Under the pieces are notes generated by a model. It was not told where the DNA came from, made no database searches, and saw nothing but the letters and a program-made list of their open reading frames with translations. This document shows, in pieces, positions 10,594 through 21,191 of a stretch of 64,000 nt of DNA (position 1 is the first letter of the stretch; the number at the start of each line of letters is the position of its first letter). Source of the stretch: Sulfuricella sp. T08 (GTDB lineage: Bacteria; Pseudomonadota; Gammaproteobacteria; Burkholderiales; Sulfuricellaceae); NCBI RefSeq assembly GCF_000971475.1, contig NZ_DF967524.1, forward strand, positions 62,001 to 126,000, given 5' to 3'. The translations under genes and the position numbers were made by a program.

Positions 10594-12291
10594 TTATTGC
10601 AGCCGGTATAGCGCTATCACTTCATTACCACAACCCTGATATTTCAATTCAGTGCACAGTGTCTTGACTAGTACGATGCCGCGCCCAGCGGGTCTAATAC
10701 TGGATGAGATGTCCATATTCAGCATGGAATCCGCGGCAAATCCCTTGCCGCTGTCCACGATCCGCAACTTAAGGTAAGGAACCTGGTTTTCCTGCACCCG
10801 CTCCAGTTCGATTTCGATAGCCCCATGTTGCAGCCTAGCCAGGCGATCCTCGCGCATATCAAGGTAGCGCCCGAAGCCGTCTTCCTGATGTTTCAAACAG
10901 GAATCCAGGGCCAGTACGCCATGATCCAGGGCATTGTTGTAGAGCTCGGAAAGAATCAGGAATATTTCCTGGTACTGACGCTGGCTTAAAAATAACTGAT
11001 TCAGCCAGTTGATCAGCCATGGCAACACATCAAAGGACTTGAGTTCCGGTGGGCTGAGCTTGACTGCCAGCCTCGATTCACTAGGTTCGACCGGGGTGGT
11101 GGATGGCGGCTCGGATTGGACGATAACTTCGCCCACAGGCGCCATCGGGCAGTGGATGGCGGCAATGGAGATGTCATCCGTCGCGTTATCCAGGCCCATG
11201 AATTTGTTCGCCGCAGCAACCAGATACCAGAATTGTCCCTGGTCACATTTCTCTTTCAGAGCCTCCAAGAGGCGGTCGGTGCCGAAACGTTCGCCACCTT
11301 CATTTTCCGCCTCGATCAGGCCATCCGAGTAAAGAAACAAACGCCCCGGTTCAGCCCAGTGAAATGTTTCTGTTTTCGAGAGAAAATCTGCATTGCTCAT
11401 GATTCCCATCGGCGGGTGTGCTGCCTGCCATTCCCGCATGATTTCGCCATGGTCATCAACAAAATAGGCGGTCGGCATACCGCCGTTCCAGATCTCGATG
11501 GTGCGTTCTGAAAAATTGATGGCGGCCAGCACGGCGGCAACAAAGCGTTCTGTCGGCATGAGCTGCTTGATCTTGCTGTTAAGTTCCCTGACGATGGTTG
11601 CAAGGCTGTAGCCCTTTTTCGTCATGCCGTAAAACACCTCGACGACAGGCAGCACATTCAGTGCGGCGGACAGGCCATGGCCGGCACTATCGGCCAGGAT
11701 GACGTGCATTATGTTGTTGGGTGTGAACTCGGTAGCGATGACATCGCCGCTGAAGCGTGTTGCCGGAAGAACCAGGCGCTCGACCATCGGGTCGTTGGGC
11801 TTGTTGGCTCGAATGATCCTTTCCAGCAGGTGTTTGGCCAGGTTTTGCTCGCGTTCGTTTTCCGCGTGGTAGAGCGCCAGTTGTTCTGCCTTTTCCGCTA
11901 TGTCGCGCTGCATTCCCGCGATGCGTTGCATCGACTTGATTTTGGCTTGCAGGATCGGCAGGTTGATGGGTTTGGTCAGGTAATCGTCCCCCCCGACTTG
12001 CAGCCCCCTGACCAGATCACTGTCCTGGGCTTTCGCGCTGAGGAAGATCACCGGCACCCACTTGCTGCCGGCCAGCTTTCTGATTTCGGCAGTAGCCTGG
12101 TAGCCATCCATGACCGGCATCATGACATCCATCAAGACCATGTCCGGCGCTGCATCACGGTACAAATCGACCGCTTCCTGGCCATTTCTCGCCAGTATCG
12201 TGGTGTGGCCAAGTTTGGAGATAAATGCGCTGATCAGCGCCAGATTAGGTTCGGTATCGTCAACAACGAGAATATTGAGTGGCTTGTCCAT
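10594..12291 (-). CDS. Response regulator with PP2C (RsbU/SpoIIE-type) phosphatase and HATPase domains
   Basis: 565 residues in three modules. REC at 1-125 (ILVVDDTEPN, phosphoacceptor in MVLMDVMMPVMDGYQ). A coiled linker leads to a PP2C-type serine phosphatase (about 160-390) with metal-binding aspartates in RFSGDVIA, ILADSAGHGLSAAL and LFLYSDGLIEA. A C-terminal RsbW-like HATPase domain (about 430-565) has the N-box SELYNNALDHG and RIVDSGKGF. The architecture matches HsbR of Pseudomonas aeruginosa, which both phosphorylates and dephosphorylates a STAS antagonist. Its likely substrate is the STAS protein encoded 19 bases upstream. Last gene of the chemotaxis operon. Confidence 0.9.
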   Translation of the reverse strand: MDKPLNILVVDDTEPNLALISAFISKLGHTTILARNGQEAVDLYRDAAPDMVLMDVMMPVMDGYQATAEIRKLAGSKWVPVIFLSAKAQDSDLVRGLQVGGDDYLTKPINLPILQAKIKSMQRIAGMQRDIAEKAEQLALYHAENEREQNLAKHLLERIIRANKPNDPMVERLVLPATRFSGDVIATEFTPNNIMHVILADSAGHGLSAALNVLPVVEVFYGMTKKGYSLATIVRELNSKIKQLMPTERFVAAVLAAINFSERTIEIWNGGMPTAYFVDDHGEIMREWQAAHPPMGIMSNADFLSKTETFHWAEPGRLFLYSDGLIEAENEGGERFGTDRLLEALKEKCDQGQFWYLVAAANKFMGLDNATDDISIAAIHCPMAPVGEVIVQSEPPSTTPVEPSESRLAVKLSPPELKSFDVLPWLINWLNQLFLSQRQYQEIFLILSELYNNALDHGVLALDSCLKHQEDGFGRYLDMREDRLARLQHGAIEIELERVQENQVPYLKLRIVDSGKGFAADSMLNMDISSSIRPAGRGIVLVKTLCTELKYQGCGNEVIALYRLQ

Positions 12292-12310
12292 GAGTCTCCG
12301 TGCGGCTACC

Positions 12311-12616
12311 CTAGCTGATGCTAAACAGCCGCTGGAAGTTTGCTACATCGAGTACCTGCTGGACGAGGCCTGTGCAGTTCGTCAGCGAGACTTTCAGGTT
12401 CGCGCTCTGGGCTTTTTCTCGCAACAGCAATAGCATGCCCAAGGCTGAACTGTCGAGGTAATCCACACGGCTGAAATTAACCTCGATTTCCTTGATCTCA
12501 GGTGTTTGCAAAGTTTCGTCGCAGGCATTGCGAAATTCGCGATGGGTATTGAAGTCGAAACGGCCACTGAGAGTCAGTCGGCCGATTTCGCCATTTTTTT
12601 CTACGGTTATCTGCAT
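12311..12616 (-). CDS. STAS-domain anti-sigma factor antagonist
   Basis: Single STAS domain of 101 residues. The phosphorylatable serine motif is visible as YLDSSALGML (Ser56/Ser57), with the following helix LLLLREKAQS. In partner switching the unphosphorylated form binds an anti-sigma factor or another effector and frees its target. Its cognate kinase/phosphatase is probably the REC-PP2C-HATPase protein encoded just downstream. P. aeruginosa HsbA is the nearest functional model: it links to FlgM and to a diguanylate cyclase. The partner here is unknown. Confidence 0.9.
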   Translation of the reverse strand: MQITVEKNGEIGRLTLSGRFDFNTHREFRNACDETLQTPEIKEIEVNFSRVDYLDSSALGMLLLLREKAQSANLKVSLTNCTGLVQQVLDVANFQRLFSIS

Positions 12617-12668
12617 AGTGGTTCAGTCTTTCCAGATGCAACAAGTTAAAAAATCAGCAACAACATAT

Positions 12669-12682
12669 TAGAGGCTAGTCTC
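12669..12682. repeat. TAGAGGC/TAGTCTC heptad repeat remnant
   Basis: Two adjacent seven-base units between cheB and the STAS gene, of the same family as the tandem block upstream of cheR and the arms near 13.79 and 46.0 kb. Confidence 0.5.
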
Positions 12683-12690
12683 TATCAAGT

Positions 12691-13767
12691 CTAAACACGG
12701 AAGCCGCGTGTACCCAGATTACCCAAGTATGCTATAACCCGCGCAGCCATATCCTGCAACGGCACGACTTCATCGACACCGCCAGTGAGGATGGCTTCCT
12801 TGGGCATGCCGAACACGACGCAACTGGCTTCATCCTGGGCAAAGTTGAAGGAGCCGGCCTGCTTCATCTCCAGCATTCCCTTGGCGCCATCCTTGCCCAT
12901 GCCGGTCAGTATCACCCCGATTGCATTCTTGCCTACGTGGTTTGCAGCGGAACGGAACAGAACATCCACCGAAGGGCGATGGCGATTGACGGGCGGTCCG
13001 TCGGATAGCTCGCAGACATAATTGGCGCCGCTGCGCTTTACCAGCAAGTGGGAATGCCCCGGCGCGATATAGGCATGGCCTGGCAGGATACGGTCGCCGT
13101 TTTCGGCTTCCTTTACCGAGATTTTGCATAGAGTATCGAGACGCTGGGCGAATGATTTGGTGAAGGTTTCCGGCATGTGCTGAGTGATGGCGATTCCAGG
13201 ACAGTCTGGCGGCAATTTGATGAGGAATTCCTTGATCGCTTCGGTACCACCCGTAGAGGCGCCAACGATAATCAATTTTTCTGTCGAGGCGATATGATTG
13301 GACAGGGATGGCAGTATGGCATCTGCCGTCAGGCTCTTCTGGACTATCATGGCAGTGGGTTTTCTTAGATGAGCCTTGGCGGCGGAACGGATCTTGTCGG
13401 CGATTTCATCGCTGTATTCCTGCATGCCGCGGCTGATATCGAGTTTGGGTTTGGAGATGAAATCGACCGCGCCCAGTTCCAGCGCGCGGAAAGTGATGTC
13501 GGAACCTTTTTCGGTGAGGGTGGAAATCATCACCACCGGCATGGGCCTGAGGCGCATCAGTTTTTCCAGGAAATCCAGACCATCCATGCGTGGCATTTCG
13601 ACATCAAGGGTGATCACGTCGGGGTTCAGTGCCTTGATCATTTCCCTGGCGACAAGGGGGTCAGGCGCCGCACCGACTACCTTCAAATCCTTGTGGTTTT
13701 CGATAATCTCCTTGAGCACGCTGCGGATGAGTGCAGAGTCGTCGACAATGAGAACTTTTATGGGCAT
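12691..13767 (-). CDS. cheB: Chemotaxis methylesterase/glutamine deamidase CheB
   Basis: Removes methyl groups from chemoreceptor glutamates and deamidates glutamines. 358 residues. A REC domain (1-125, VDDSALIRS, phospho-Asp55 in [11 protein letters not shown]) is joined by a linker to the methylesterase domain (about 165-350). The catalytic triad is visible: Ser in [10 protein letters not shown], His in ITQHMP, Asp in [11 protein letters not shown]. It works against CheR in adaptation and is activated by CheA phosphotransfer. It lies downstream of cheD. Confidence 0.97.
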   Translation of the reverse strand: MPIKVLIVDDSALIRSVLKEIIENHKDLKVVGAAPDPLVAREMIKALNPDVITLDVEMPRMDGLDFLEKLMRLRPMPVVMISTLTEKGSDITFRALELGAVDFISKPKLDISRGMQEYSDEIADKIRSAAKAHLRKPTAMIVQKSLTADAILPSLSNHIASTEKLIIVGASTGGTEAIKEFLIKLPPDCPGIAITQHMPETFTKSFAQRLDTLCKISVKEAENGDRILPGHAYIAPGHSHLLVKRSGANYVCELSDGPPVNRHRPSVDVLFRSAANHVGKNAIGVILTGMGKDGAKGMLEMKQAGSFNFAQDEASCVVFGMPKEAILTGGVDEVVPLQDMAARVIAYLGNLGTRGFRV

Positions 13768-13784
13768 TAAAAATCCTTTTTTAT

Positions 13785-13798
13785 TAGAGGCTAGCCTC
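13785..13798. repeat. TAGAGGC unit forming a 12-bp palindrome
   Basis: GAGGCTAGCCTC is a perfect palindrome in the cheD-cheB spacer, built from the same heptad that is tandemly repeated upstream of cheR. Confidence 0.55.
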
Positions 13799-13805
13799 TC
13801 TATCT

Positions 13806-14417
13806 CTAAAAGAGTTCTACATCACCTTCCATTTTGGCGTAACCCAGGCGAGATTCATAATCCTTCTCGCGTTCCACAATGGTGTTGTTGTGAACGCCTT
13901 TGAGTTTTTTAATCAGCGCCCGTCCGGTCTTGGGAAAGTAATATACCTTGCGAGGATAGATGTCGAGAAGGTCCTCGGCCACGATTTTTATTTTTTCGGT
14001 GTGCAGAAAGTCCAGGACAAAATCGGCATTACGCGCACCGACATTGGCCACGGTGAATCCGCGCAGGACGTTTCCCCCGCCGAACACCTTGGCTTCAAAA
14101 TTATTGCGCTTGGCGCCTAGCTTGATGAGGTGGTTGATCAGCATTTCCATCGCATAGGTGCCGTAGCGCGCCGAGACGCTGATCGGGTTCTGCGGATCGT
14201 TGTCGCTGTGGGGTAGCATGAAATGGTTCATGCCGCCGATGCCACTGGTCTTGTCGCGCAGGCAGGCGGAAACGCAGGAGCCGAGGACGGTGACGACCAG
14301 CATGTCGCGCGTGGTGGCGTAATACTCGCCCGGCATGATCTTGGCTGCCTCCATATTGAAATGGCTGTCGTAGTAGAGGTTGGGCGAGAGGACTTCATGG
14401 TAATCCGGAGAGGTCAT
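13806..14417 (-). CDS. cheD: Chemoreceptor glutamine deamidase CheD
   Basis: Deamidates specific receptor glutamines; in other bacteria it also binds CheC or receptors. 203 residues. Catalytic Cys and His are seen in [11 protein letters not shown] and GGMNHFMLP, and the typical [11 protein letters not shown] helix follows. The product ends in the peptide GDVELF. The same kind of ending, GDIELF, closes the short chemoreceptor encoded upstream of cheY. Start preceded by a G-rich ribosome site. Between cheR and cheB, a usual order. Confidence 0.95.
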   Translation of the reverse strand: MTSPDYHEVLSPNLYYDSHFNMEAAKIMPGEYYATTRDMLVVTVLGSCVSACLRDKTSGIGGMNHFMLPHSDNDPQNPISVSARYGTYAMEMLINHLIKLGAKRNNFEAKVFGGGNVLRGFTVANVGARNADFVLDFLHTEKIKIVAEDLLDIYPRKVYYFPKTGRALIKKLKGVHNNTIVEREKDYESRLGYAKMEGDVELF

Positions 14418-14431
14418 GGTGTGTCCCCCGG

Positions 14432-15295
14432 TTATCCATGGGCAGCGATGTGCTTGGCCTGGGGCGATAGTTCATAGACGGTCTTGCCCTGCGACCTGAA
14501 CAAGTCGGCGGCGTGATAAAAGCTCTCCGAGTGGCCGGCAAACAGCAAGCCGTCCTTGTGCAGCAGCGGAACGAACTTCTTCAGTACATCGTATTGGGTT
14601 TTTTTGTCGAAATAGATCATGACATTGCGGCAGAAAATCGCATCGAACGGTCCACGCATCGGCCAGGATTCATCGAGCAGGTTAATTTGCCTGAAGGTGA
14701 TCAAATCGCGCAATTCCTGGCGCACCCGGGCCTGGCCTTCTTGTTTGCCGGTGCCCTTGAGGAAAAACTTTTTCACCATTTCCTCCGGCATCTTTTCCAG
14801 TCGCTCCAGCGGATAGACGCCTTCCTGGGCCTTTTGCAGTACCGTAGTGTCCAGGTCCGTCGCCAGGATGTGCACCGGCGGCGTGAATGTGCCGAACAGA
14901 TCCACCATAGTCATGGCCATGGAATAGGGTTCTTCACCTGTGGAGGAAGCGGAGCACCAGAGCGAGATCGGGTGGTGTCTGCCTACTTTTTTCACGTGCT
15001 CGGCCAGAAGCGGGAAATGATGCTGCTCGCGGAAAAAGGAGGTGAGATTGGTGGTGAGGGAGTTGGTGAAAGCCTCCATTTCCACATTGTCGCCCCGTTC
15101 CAGACGAGCCAGGTATTCGTTAAAAGTCGGTATTCGTGTCGCACGCAAACGTCGCGCCAGGCGGCTATAGACCATGTCCTGCTTGGCGGGCGACAGGGAA
15201 ATTCCGGCCCGATCATGGATCAGCTTGCGGATGCGCTCGAAATCCTGCGCAGTAAAATGAAATTCACGCGCGTCGTTGAGTGGGGATTCTGCCAT
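14432..15295 (-). CDS. cheR: Chemotaxis protein methyltransferase CheR
   Basis: Methylates receptor glutamates with S-adenosylmethionine. 287 residues. The N-terminal helical CheR domain (about 12-80, IHDRAGISLSPAKQDMVYSR) precedes a Rossmann-type methyltransferase domain with SAM-binding LWCSASSTGEEPYSMAM and the late motif DAIFCRNVMIYFD. The beta-subdomain that docks on receptor C-terminal pentapeptides is within the methyltransferase part. That fits the WxxF-type tails of both long receptors in this operon. Confidence 0.96.
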   Translation of the reverse strand: MAESPLNDAREFHFTAQDFERIRKLIHDRAGISLSPAKQDMVYSRLARRLRATRIPTFNEYLARLERGDNVEMEAFTNSLTTNLTSFFREQHHFPLLAEHVKKVGRHHPISLWCSASSTGEEPYSMAMTMVDLFGTFTPPVHILATDLDTTVLQKAQEGVYPLERLEKMPEEMVKKFFLKGTGKQEGQARVRQELRDLITFRQINLLDESWPMRGPFDAIFCRNVMIYFDKKTQYDVLKKFVPLLHKDGLLFAGHSESFYHAADLFRSQGKTVYELSPQAKHIAAHG

Positions 15296-15303
15296 GGCTT
15301 TTT

Positions 15304-15408
15304 TGAGTCCTGAGTCCTGAGGCTAGAGGTTAGAGGTTAGAGGTTAGGGGCTAGCGGATTTGTCTGGCGTTATGCGCCAGGTTTTCTAGTTCCGAGCCTC
15401 TAGCCCCT
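15304..15408. repeat. Tandem TGAGTCC/TAGAGGT heptad repeat with inverted counterpart
   Basis: Two TGAGTCC units run into TGAGGC, then three perfect TAGAGGT units and TAGGGGC. An inverted counterpart (GAGCCTCTAGCCCCT, 15394-15408) lies about 45 bases further on, with a perfect CTGGCG-TTATG-CGCCAG hairpin between. The block fills the gap between cheR and the upstream receptor gene and could form a long stem. Confidence 0.75.
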
Positions 15409-15414
15409 GCTTTA

Positions 15415-17652
15415 TTAAAACTCCTGCCATTCATCCGTATCACTGGCAGCTTTAGCTGGTTTGGGTGCGGACCTGGCCGGTGTGGTGGCGCGACGCGGTG
15501 CCATGGCTGTTTCGGTCGGTGCGGCGATCTGGCGGGAAGTCGAGGTGCGATTCCCTGAATTGTCGATCTTGAATACCGAAACCGACTGAGACAGATTCTG
15601 AGCCTGCTCTTCAAGCGACTCGGCGGCAGCGGCGGCTTCTTCCACCAGCGCCGCATTCTGCTGGGTGACTTCGTCCATCTGGGTGATGGCCTGGTTCACC
15701 TGCTCGATGCCGGCACTTTGCTCCGAGGACGCGGCAGAAATCTCGGCCATGATGTCGGTCACGCGCTTGATGCTGGTGACGATCTCTTCCATGGTGCTGC
15801 CGGCCTCGGCAACCAGCTTGGTGCCGCCCTCCACCTTGTCGACCGAATCTCCGATCAGGGTTTTGATCTCTTTTGCGGCAGCAGCGGAACGCTGAGCCAG
15901 GTTGCGAACCTCGGCGGCGACCACCGCGAAACCGCGGCCTTGCTCGCCGGCACGGGCGGCTTCCACGGCGGCGTTCAAGGCCAGGATGTTGGTCTGGAAG
16001 GCGATGCCGTCGATCACCGAGATGATGTCCACGATCTTGCGCGAGGACTCGTTGATCGAAGCCATGGTGCCGACCACCTGATGGACCACCGCGCCGCCCT
16101 TGCCGGCCACGCCGGAAGCGCCGATGGCGAGCTGGTTGGCCTGTTTGGCATTTTCGGCGTTCTGCTTCACGGTAGAGGTGAGTTCTTCCATGCTGGACGC
16201 GGTTTCTTCCAGGCTGGAGGCCTGTTCCTCGGTGCGTTGCGATAGATCCTGGTTACCCTGGGCGATTTCTTTGGAACCGGTGTTGATGCCTTCCACCGCC
16301 ACCTTGATCTCGTTGACCAGCGTCTTGAGGTTTTCCACGGTGGCATTTATGCCGTCCTTGGTCTCGCCGAACAGGCCGGGGTAGTCCTTGCTGATGCTCT
16401 GGGTCAGGTCGCCCACCGCCAAGGCATTGGAGACGCGCATCACATCCCTCAGGCCGGTGTCGGTGACATCGGAAAGCTGGTTCAACAATTCTGACAAGGT
16501 CTTGGTGTAGCCCTGCTTGCCGGCCATGTCCATTTTGACGCTGAAGTCGCCGCGCGCCGCAGCCGCTTCAACGATCTGCTGGATTTCGGCGACGACCTTG
16601 ACGAGGGCGTCCACGGTATTGTTGACGCCGGTCTTGGTCTGGCCGAAGACACCGGGGTATTCCTGGGTGATTTTCTGGCTCAAATCGCCCGCCGCTAGGG
16701 CGTTGGTGACACGCATGACGTCGCTGAGGCCGGTATTGGTGGTGTCGGAAAGCTGGTTAAGGGATTCGCCGATGGCCCTGCCGAAGCCCTGTTTGTTGCT
16801 CAAGTCCAGGCGTTTGCTGAAATCGCCCTGGACAGACGCGTTGACGACGGTCTGTATTTCTTTCACCAGGCTGGAGAGCGCATCCTGCATGGACTTGAAG
16901 GAATGCAGCAGTTTGCCGACCTCGTCATTGTGGTGGATCACAATGTTGCTGCTCAGGTCGCCTGCGGCAATCTTGCCTGCCACTTCCTGTGCGGTCCCCA
17001 AAGGACCCAGGATCGCGCGCAACAGCAGGAACCCGCTCCAGAGGGCCAACAGGACGCCAGCCACGATAATGGTAATGGCGATATTGCGGGTGCTGGTATA
17101 GCGTTCCGTGGATGCCTTGTATTCTTTTTCGGCCTCATCGAGCTGGAGCTTGATCAGGGCATTAACCCCTTCCCTGACCGGTACGAAAAGGGGGCGGATC
17201 TTGGTTTCAACGATATGTTCGGCTTCCTTGACGTTGTTGCTGCGCAGTGCGGAAATCGAGGCCTTGAGGCCTTCCACTACGAAGCGCTTGCGGTCTTCGG
17301 CAAACTTGTCTGCCAGGATTTTTTCCTCCGGCGTCAGGGTGGTGGCCATGTAGGCATCCCAAGTCTTGGAGATGGCCGCGATATTTTCTTCCATTTCCGC
17401 GGTGGACTTCTGGATGTTCTCCGGGGTCGGGGTCATGATCGCGTTGGCGTTCGCAATCCGGTTGCTCTGCAGCTTTCTGACAACGATATCCAGCTGACCC
17501 AGAGCGACCGTACGGTCTTCATAAACGCTACGCAGGCCTTCGTTGCTCTTGGCCATTCCGTACAGCCCATATATCCCGATCCCGATCAAGAGGAGAGACA
17601 GGAAGCTGATCATGAACAACAGGCGTGATTTGATGGTGAGATTGCTGAACAT
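15415..17652 (-). CDS. Methyl-accepting chemotaxis protein (4HB-HAMP-MCP)
   Basis: 745-residue transmembrane receptor. TM1 at about 10-32, a four-helix-bundle ligand domain (about 35-190, with [11 protein letters not shown]), TM2 at about 191-212, then HAMP and two further HAMP-like repeats ([22 protein letters not shown]). The signalling hairpin follows, with tip [37 protein letters not shown] given here only by its key parts [13 protein letters not shown] and GRGFAVVA. The C-terminus EWQEF matches the WxxF/Y tether that binds CheR and CheB. From about residue 460 onward it is nearly identical to the PAS receptor in the same operon. Confidence 0.95.
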   Translation of the reverse strand: MFSNLTIKSRLLFMISFLSLLLIGIGIYGLYGMAKSNEGLRSVYEDRTVALGQLDIVVRKLQSNRIANANAIMTPTPENIQKSTAEMEENIAAISKTWDAYMATTLTPEEKILADKFAEDRKRFVVEGLKASISALRSNNVKEAEHIVETKIRPLFVPVREGVNALIKLQLDEAEKEYKASTERYTSTRNIAITIIVAGVLLALWSGFLLLRAILGPLGTAQEVAGKIAAGDLSSNIVIHHNDEVGKLLHSFKSMQDALSSLVKEIQTVVNASVQGDFSKRLDLSNKQGFGRAIGESLNQLSDTTNTGLSDVMRVTNALAAGDLSQKITQEYPGVFGQTKTGVNNTVDALVKVVAEIQQIVEAAAARGDFSVKMDMAGKQGYTKTLSELLNQLSDVTDTGLRDVMRVSNALAVGDLTQSISKDYPGLFGETKDGINATVENLKTLVNEIKVAVEGINTGSKEIAQGNQDLSQRTEEQASSLEETASSMEELTSTVKQNAENAKQANQLAIGASGVAGKGGAVVHQVVGTMASINESSRKIVDIISVIDGIAFQTNILALNAAVEAARAGEQGRGFAVVAAEVRNLAQRSAAAAKEIKTLIGDSVDKVEGGTKLVAEAGSTMEEIVTSIKRVTDIMAEISAASSEQSAGIEQVNQAITQMDEVTQQNAALVEEAAAAAESLEEQAQNLSQSVSVFKIDNSGNRTSTSRQIAAPTETAMAPRRATTPARSAPKPAKAASDTDEWQEF

Positions 17653-17701
17653 TGAGAGTTCCTTTTTGATCGATCTGGTAATATTTTTAATATTTAGATG
17701 T

Positions 17702-18193
17702 TTATGCTGCTGCTTTTTCCATCAGTTCCATGTCGCTGCTGGTCATGAGCCGTTCGATATCCACCAGGATCAGCATGCGCTCATCCACTGTGCCCAGCCC
17801 CATCACGTACTGGGTATCGATGGCTGATCCGAATTCGGGTGCCGCCTTGACTTGGTCGGGAGAGAGAGTGATCACGTCGGAAACGCCGTCCACCACCATG
17901 CCGACCACGCGGTTGGCGACATTCAGGATGATCACCACGGTGAACTGGTCGTATTCGACCTTGCCGAGGTGGAACTTGATGCGCATGTCCACGATAGGCA
18001 CGATAATGCCGCGCAGGTTGATCACCCCCTTGATGAATTCCGGCGTGTTGGCGATCGCGGTGACTGCATCGTAACCGCGGATTTCCTGCACCTTGAGGAT
18101 ATCGATGCCATATTCCTCCTTGCCCAGGGTGAAGGTGAGGAACTCGTTGCCTACCGCGCTGGTGCCGGTGTTCTCTGTGCCGCTCTGTGCCAT
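17702..18193 (-). CDS. cheW: Chemotaxis coupling protein CheW
   Basis: Adaptor linking receptors to CheA. 163 residues, a single CheW/SH3-like domain (about 18-155): [21 protein letters not shown], quoted as [15 protein letters not shown], then [14 protein letters not shown] and [21 protein letters not shown] lies upstream of the start. It sits between the two receptor genes; their products are its presumed partners. Confidence 0.97.
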   Translation of the reverse strand: MAQSGTENTGTSAVGNEFLTFTLGKEEYGIDILKVQEIRGYDAVTAIANTPEFIKGVINLRGIIVPIVDMRIKFHLGKVEYDQFTVVIILNVANRVVGMVVDGVSDVITLSPDQVKAAPEFGSAIDTQYVMGLGTVDERMLILVDIERLMTSSDMELMEKAAA

Positions 18194-18227
18194 GATTTCT
18201 CCTTTTTTATTTCTGAGTCATGTGGGG

Positions 18228-18260
18228 TGGGTTAGGTGCGGTTTTTTGCGCCGTAACCCA
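18228..18260. repeat. TGGGTTA...TAACCCA hairpin in the cheW spacer
   Basis: TGGGTTA-GGTGCG and GCGCCG-TAACCCA surround a T-rich loop, just upstream of cheW. It resembles the inner hairpin beside rpoS closely enough to be the same dispersed family. Confidence 0.7.
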
Positions 18261-18279
18261 ACAAACCCAACCTGCATTA

Positions 18280-21108
18280 TTAAAATTCCTGCCACTCATC
18301 CCCATCGCTGGCAGCCTTGGCTGGTTTTGGTGCGGACCTGGCCGGCGCGGCGGCGCGGCGCGGGGCCATGGCTGTTTTGGTCGGGGTGGCGAGCTGGCGG
18401 GAAGTCGCAGCACGGCTGCCGGAAGTGTCCAGCTTGAACACCGAGACCGACTGGGACAAGTTCTGCGCCTGTTCTTCCAGCGACTCGGCCGCAGCTGCGG
18501 CTTCTTCGACCAGTGCTGCGTTCTGCTGGGTCACCTCGTCCATCTGCGTGATGGCCATATTCACTTGCTCGATACCCGAACTCTGCTCTACTGAAGCCGC
18601 GGTAATTTCCGCCATGATGTCGGTGACGCGTTTGATGCTGGTGACGATCTCTTCCATGGTGCTGCCGGCCTGTTGCACCAGCTTCGAGCCATTCTCCACC
18701 TTGTCCACGGAATCACCGATCAGGGTCTTGATCTCCTTGGCTGCGGCGGCGGAGCGCTGAGCCAGGTTGCGCACCTCGGCGGCGACCACGGCGAAACCGC
18801 GGCCCTGCTCACCGGCGCGGGCGGCTTCCACGGCGGCGTTCAATGCCAGGATGTTGGTCTGGAAGGCGATGCCGTCTATGACCGAAATGATGTCCACGAT
18901 CTTGCGCGAGGATTCGTTGATCGACGCCATGGTATCCACTACCTGACCCACCACTGCACCTCCCTTGCCGGCGACATCGGAAGCGCCGATGGCGAGTTGG
19001 TTGGCCTGCTTGGCATTCTCGGCATTCTGTTTTACGGTGGAAGTGAGTTCCTCCATGCTGGAAGCGGTTTCTTCCAGGCTGGAGGCCTGTTCCTCGGTGC
19101 GCTGGGAAAGGTCCTGGTTGCCTTGGGCGATTTCCTTGGCGCCGGTGTTGATGGATTCCACCGCTTCCTTGATCTGGCCGACGATCTCCTTCAGTTTCTC
19201 GACCGTGGCGTTGGAATCGTCTTTCAGCTGGCCGAAGGAGCCATGGTATTCGTTGGTGATTTTCTCGGTAAGATCGCCGCGAGCCAGCGCACCCAGCATC
19301 CTCACCACTTCGTTCAGTCCGGCCTCGCTGGTTTGCGTGAGTTTGTTGATGCCCTCGCCCAGTTGCTTGAAGAAGCCGGTTTTGCCGGTCATGTCCATGC
19401 GCTTGCTAAAGTCGCCCATCACCGCGCCTTCAACGATACCGGCAATCTCCTTCTCGGTTGCGACTTCCGCAGTGCGGTCGTTCCATTCGACCACGGAGCC
19501 GAGGCGCTCGCCCCTTTTGTTCATGACGGGGTTCGCGGCCAAGGCGAAGGTACGTCCCCCCATCATGATTTCTGTGCGGAAGGTGGTGGTGAACGTAGCC
19601 AGCAACTGCTTCTGGTGCTCCGGTTTTTTGTGGAAACTGTCGATGCTGATGCCGTTCAGGCCAGCCGCGCTGAAGTTCGGCAGGTCCTTGCGGATATCGT
19701 TTTCGGCGACCTTGAACATCTCTTCGACGGAACGGTTCATGTAGATGATGTTGCGGTCGTTGTCGGCGATCATCACGCTGGTGGCGACGTTGTCCAGTGC
19801 GATCTGGATGCGCAGCGCTTCGTCAGCGACACGCCTGGACTCGCTAACGTCGAAGCCCAGCTTGATCTGCATCTGTCTTAATGCGTTCAGTACCTTGCCG
19901 ATTTCGTTGTTGACAGGGGCGTCGATATGGCTGGCGTAATTGCCTTGGGCGATCTGGCCGAAATAACCCACTGCGCTGTGCAGCGGTTTGACGATGGCGC
20001 GGATCAGGATAAAGCCGAGCCAGACCGACAGCAGGATGCCGGCCACGATGATCGCAATGGAGGTGTTCCTGATCGAAGCATAGCGGGTTTGCGCATGTTC
20101 ATACTCTGACTTGGCGGTGCTGAGTTGCAGTTCGCCCAGCGCATCTATCTCTTCCCCCACAGGCTGGTAGAGCGGGCGAATGGCATCGACGACCAGGCGG
20201 TTCGCTTCCCTGATGCTGTTGGCGCGCAGTGCGGCAACAGCAGGCATTAGGCCCTCGGTCACGAATTTCTTGCGGTCGACGGCGAATTTATCCGCCAGTA
20301 CCTTCTCTTCCGGCGTCAGGGTGGTTGCCATGTAGGCATCCCACGTCTTGCCGATTTCCTCGATATTTTTTTCGATTTTAGCGGTATTTGGATTGATGAC
20401 GTCAGGCGTGGGCGTATTTAGTGATACCGCGACGGCAAGGCGATTTTGCAGCAGCAGCGACTCAATATGAGCAATTTGTCCGAGTGCAATGGTGCGATCC
20501 TCGTAAACGGTACGCAGCCCCTCATTTGCTTGGCTCATGCCGAACAGGCCGTACATGCCGATGCCAACCAGGAGGACTGACAGCATGCCAATGACAAATG
20601 TCAGCCGCGTCTTGATGCCCATGTTTTTAAACACGTTGAGCTTGCTGAAGATGCCGGATTTCACGACTTTGCCTTCCTGTATCTTCAAGCCACCGGCCCG
20701 GCCATCCCGGAACAGAGCGTAGGCACTGGATGCGGCTTCGATCTGGGCGTGGCTGGGTTTGCTGCGCACCGACATGTAGCCTACCAGCTGATTGTTTTCC
20801 CATATCGGCGTGGCATTCGCCAGCACCCAGTAAAAGTCGCCGTTCTTGCAGCGGTTCTTGACCATTCCCGTCCAGGGCTTGCCCGACTTGAGGGTGGCGT
20901 ACAAGTCGGCGAAGGCTTCAACCGGCATGTCCGGATGGCGCACGATATTGTGAGGTGCGCCGATCAGCTCTTGCTGGGTGAATCCGCTGATGCGCATGAA
21001 GTCCTGGTTGATGTAGGTGATGACGCCCTTAAGGTCGGTTTTTGAAACCACCGAGTCGCTTTCGGTCAGCACGTACTCATTGTTGGTCACCGGCATGTTG
21101 ATTTTCAT
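18280..21108 (-). CDS. Aer-like PAS chemoreceptor (PAS-4HB-HAMP-PAS-MCP)
   Basis: 942-residue receptor. The N-terminal PAS (about 10-115) carries the Aer-type signature [11 protein letters not shown] and KNGDFYWV. In Aer this domain binds FAD and senses redox or energy state, so energy taxis is inferred. Next come TM1 (about 168-190), a four-helix-bundle domain, TM2 (about 348-370), HAMP, a second PAS (about 425-530), a HAMP-like stretch, and a signalling domain with the same tip as the other long receptor. It also ends EWQEF. A good GGAG precedes the start. Having both a periplasmic 4HB and a cytoplasmic PAS suggests two inputs. Confidence 0.93.
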   Translation of the reverse strand: MKINMPVTNNEYVLTESDSVVSKTDLKGVITYINQDFMRISGFTQQELIGAPHNIVRHPDMPVEAFADLYATLKSGKPWTGMVKNRCKNGDFYWVLANATPIWENNQLVGYMSVRSKPSHAQIEAASSAYALFRDGRAGGLKIQEGKVVKSGIFSKLNVFKNMGIKTRLTFVIGMLSVLLVGIGMYGLFGMSQANEGLRTVYEDRTIALGQIAHIESLLLQNRLAVAVSLNTPTPDVINPNTAKIEKNIEEIGKTWDAYMATTLTPEEKVLADKFAVDRKKFVTEGLMPAVAALRANSIREANRLVVDAIRPLYQPVGEEIDALGELQLSTAKSEYEHAQTRYASIRNTSIAIIVAGILLSVWLGFILIRAIVKPLHSAVGYFGQIAQGNYASHIDAPVNNEIGKVLNALRQMQIKLGFDVSESRRVADEALRIQIALDNVATSVMIADNDRNIIYMNRSVEEMFKVAENDIRKDLPNFSAAGLNGISIDSFHKKPEHQKQLLATFTTTFRTEIMMGGRTFALAANPVMNKRGERLGSVVEWNDRTAEVATEKEIAGIVEGAVMGDFSKRMDMTGKTGFFKQLGEGINKLTQTSEAGLNEVVRMLGALARGDLTEKITNEYHGSFGQLKDDSNATVEKLKEIVGQIKEAVESINTGAKEIAQGNQDLSQRTEEQASSLEETASSMEELTSTVKQNAENAKQANQLAIGASDVAGKGGAVVGQVVDTMASINESSRKIVDIISVIDGIAFQTNILALNAAVEAARAGEQGRGFAVVAAEVRNLAQRSAAAAKEIKTLIGDSVDKVENGSKLVQQAGSTMEEIVTSIKRVTDIMAEITAASVEQSSGIEQVNMAITQMDEVTQQNAALVEEAAAAAESLEEQAQNLSQSVSVFKLDTSGSRAATSRQLATPTKTAMAPRRAAAPARSAPKPAKAASDGDEWQEF

Positions 21109-21191
21109 TGTGCATTTCTCCAGATTTTATTTTTGTTCAACCAGTCTTGCTATCGCAGCTGGTTATGAGTTTCGATGTCCACCAGAATTGA

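Noticed and set aside
15304-15351. Tandem repeat as a possible CRISPR array
   Set aside because: Units are seven bases with no spacers, and no cas genes are present.
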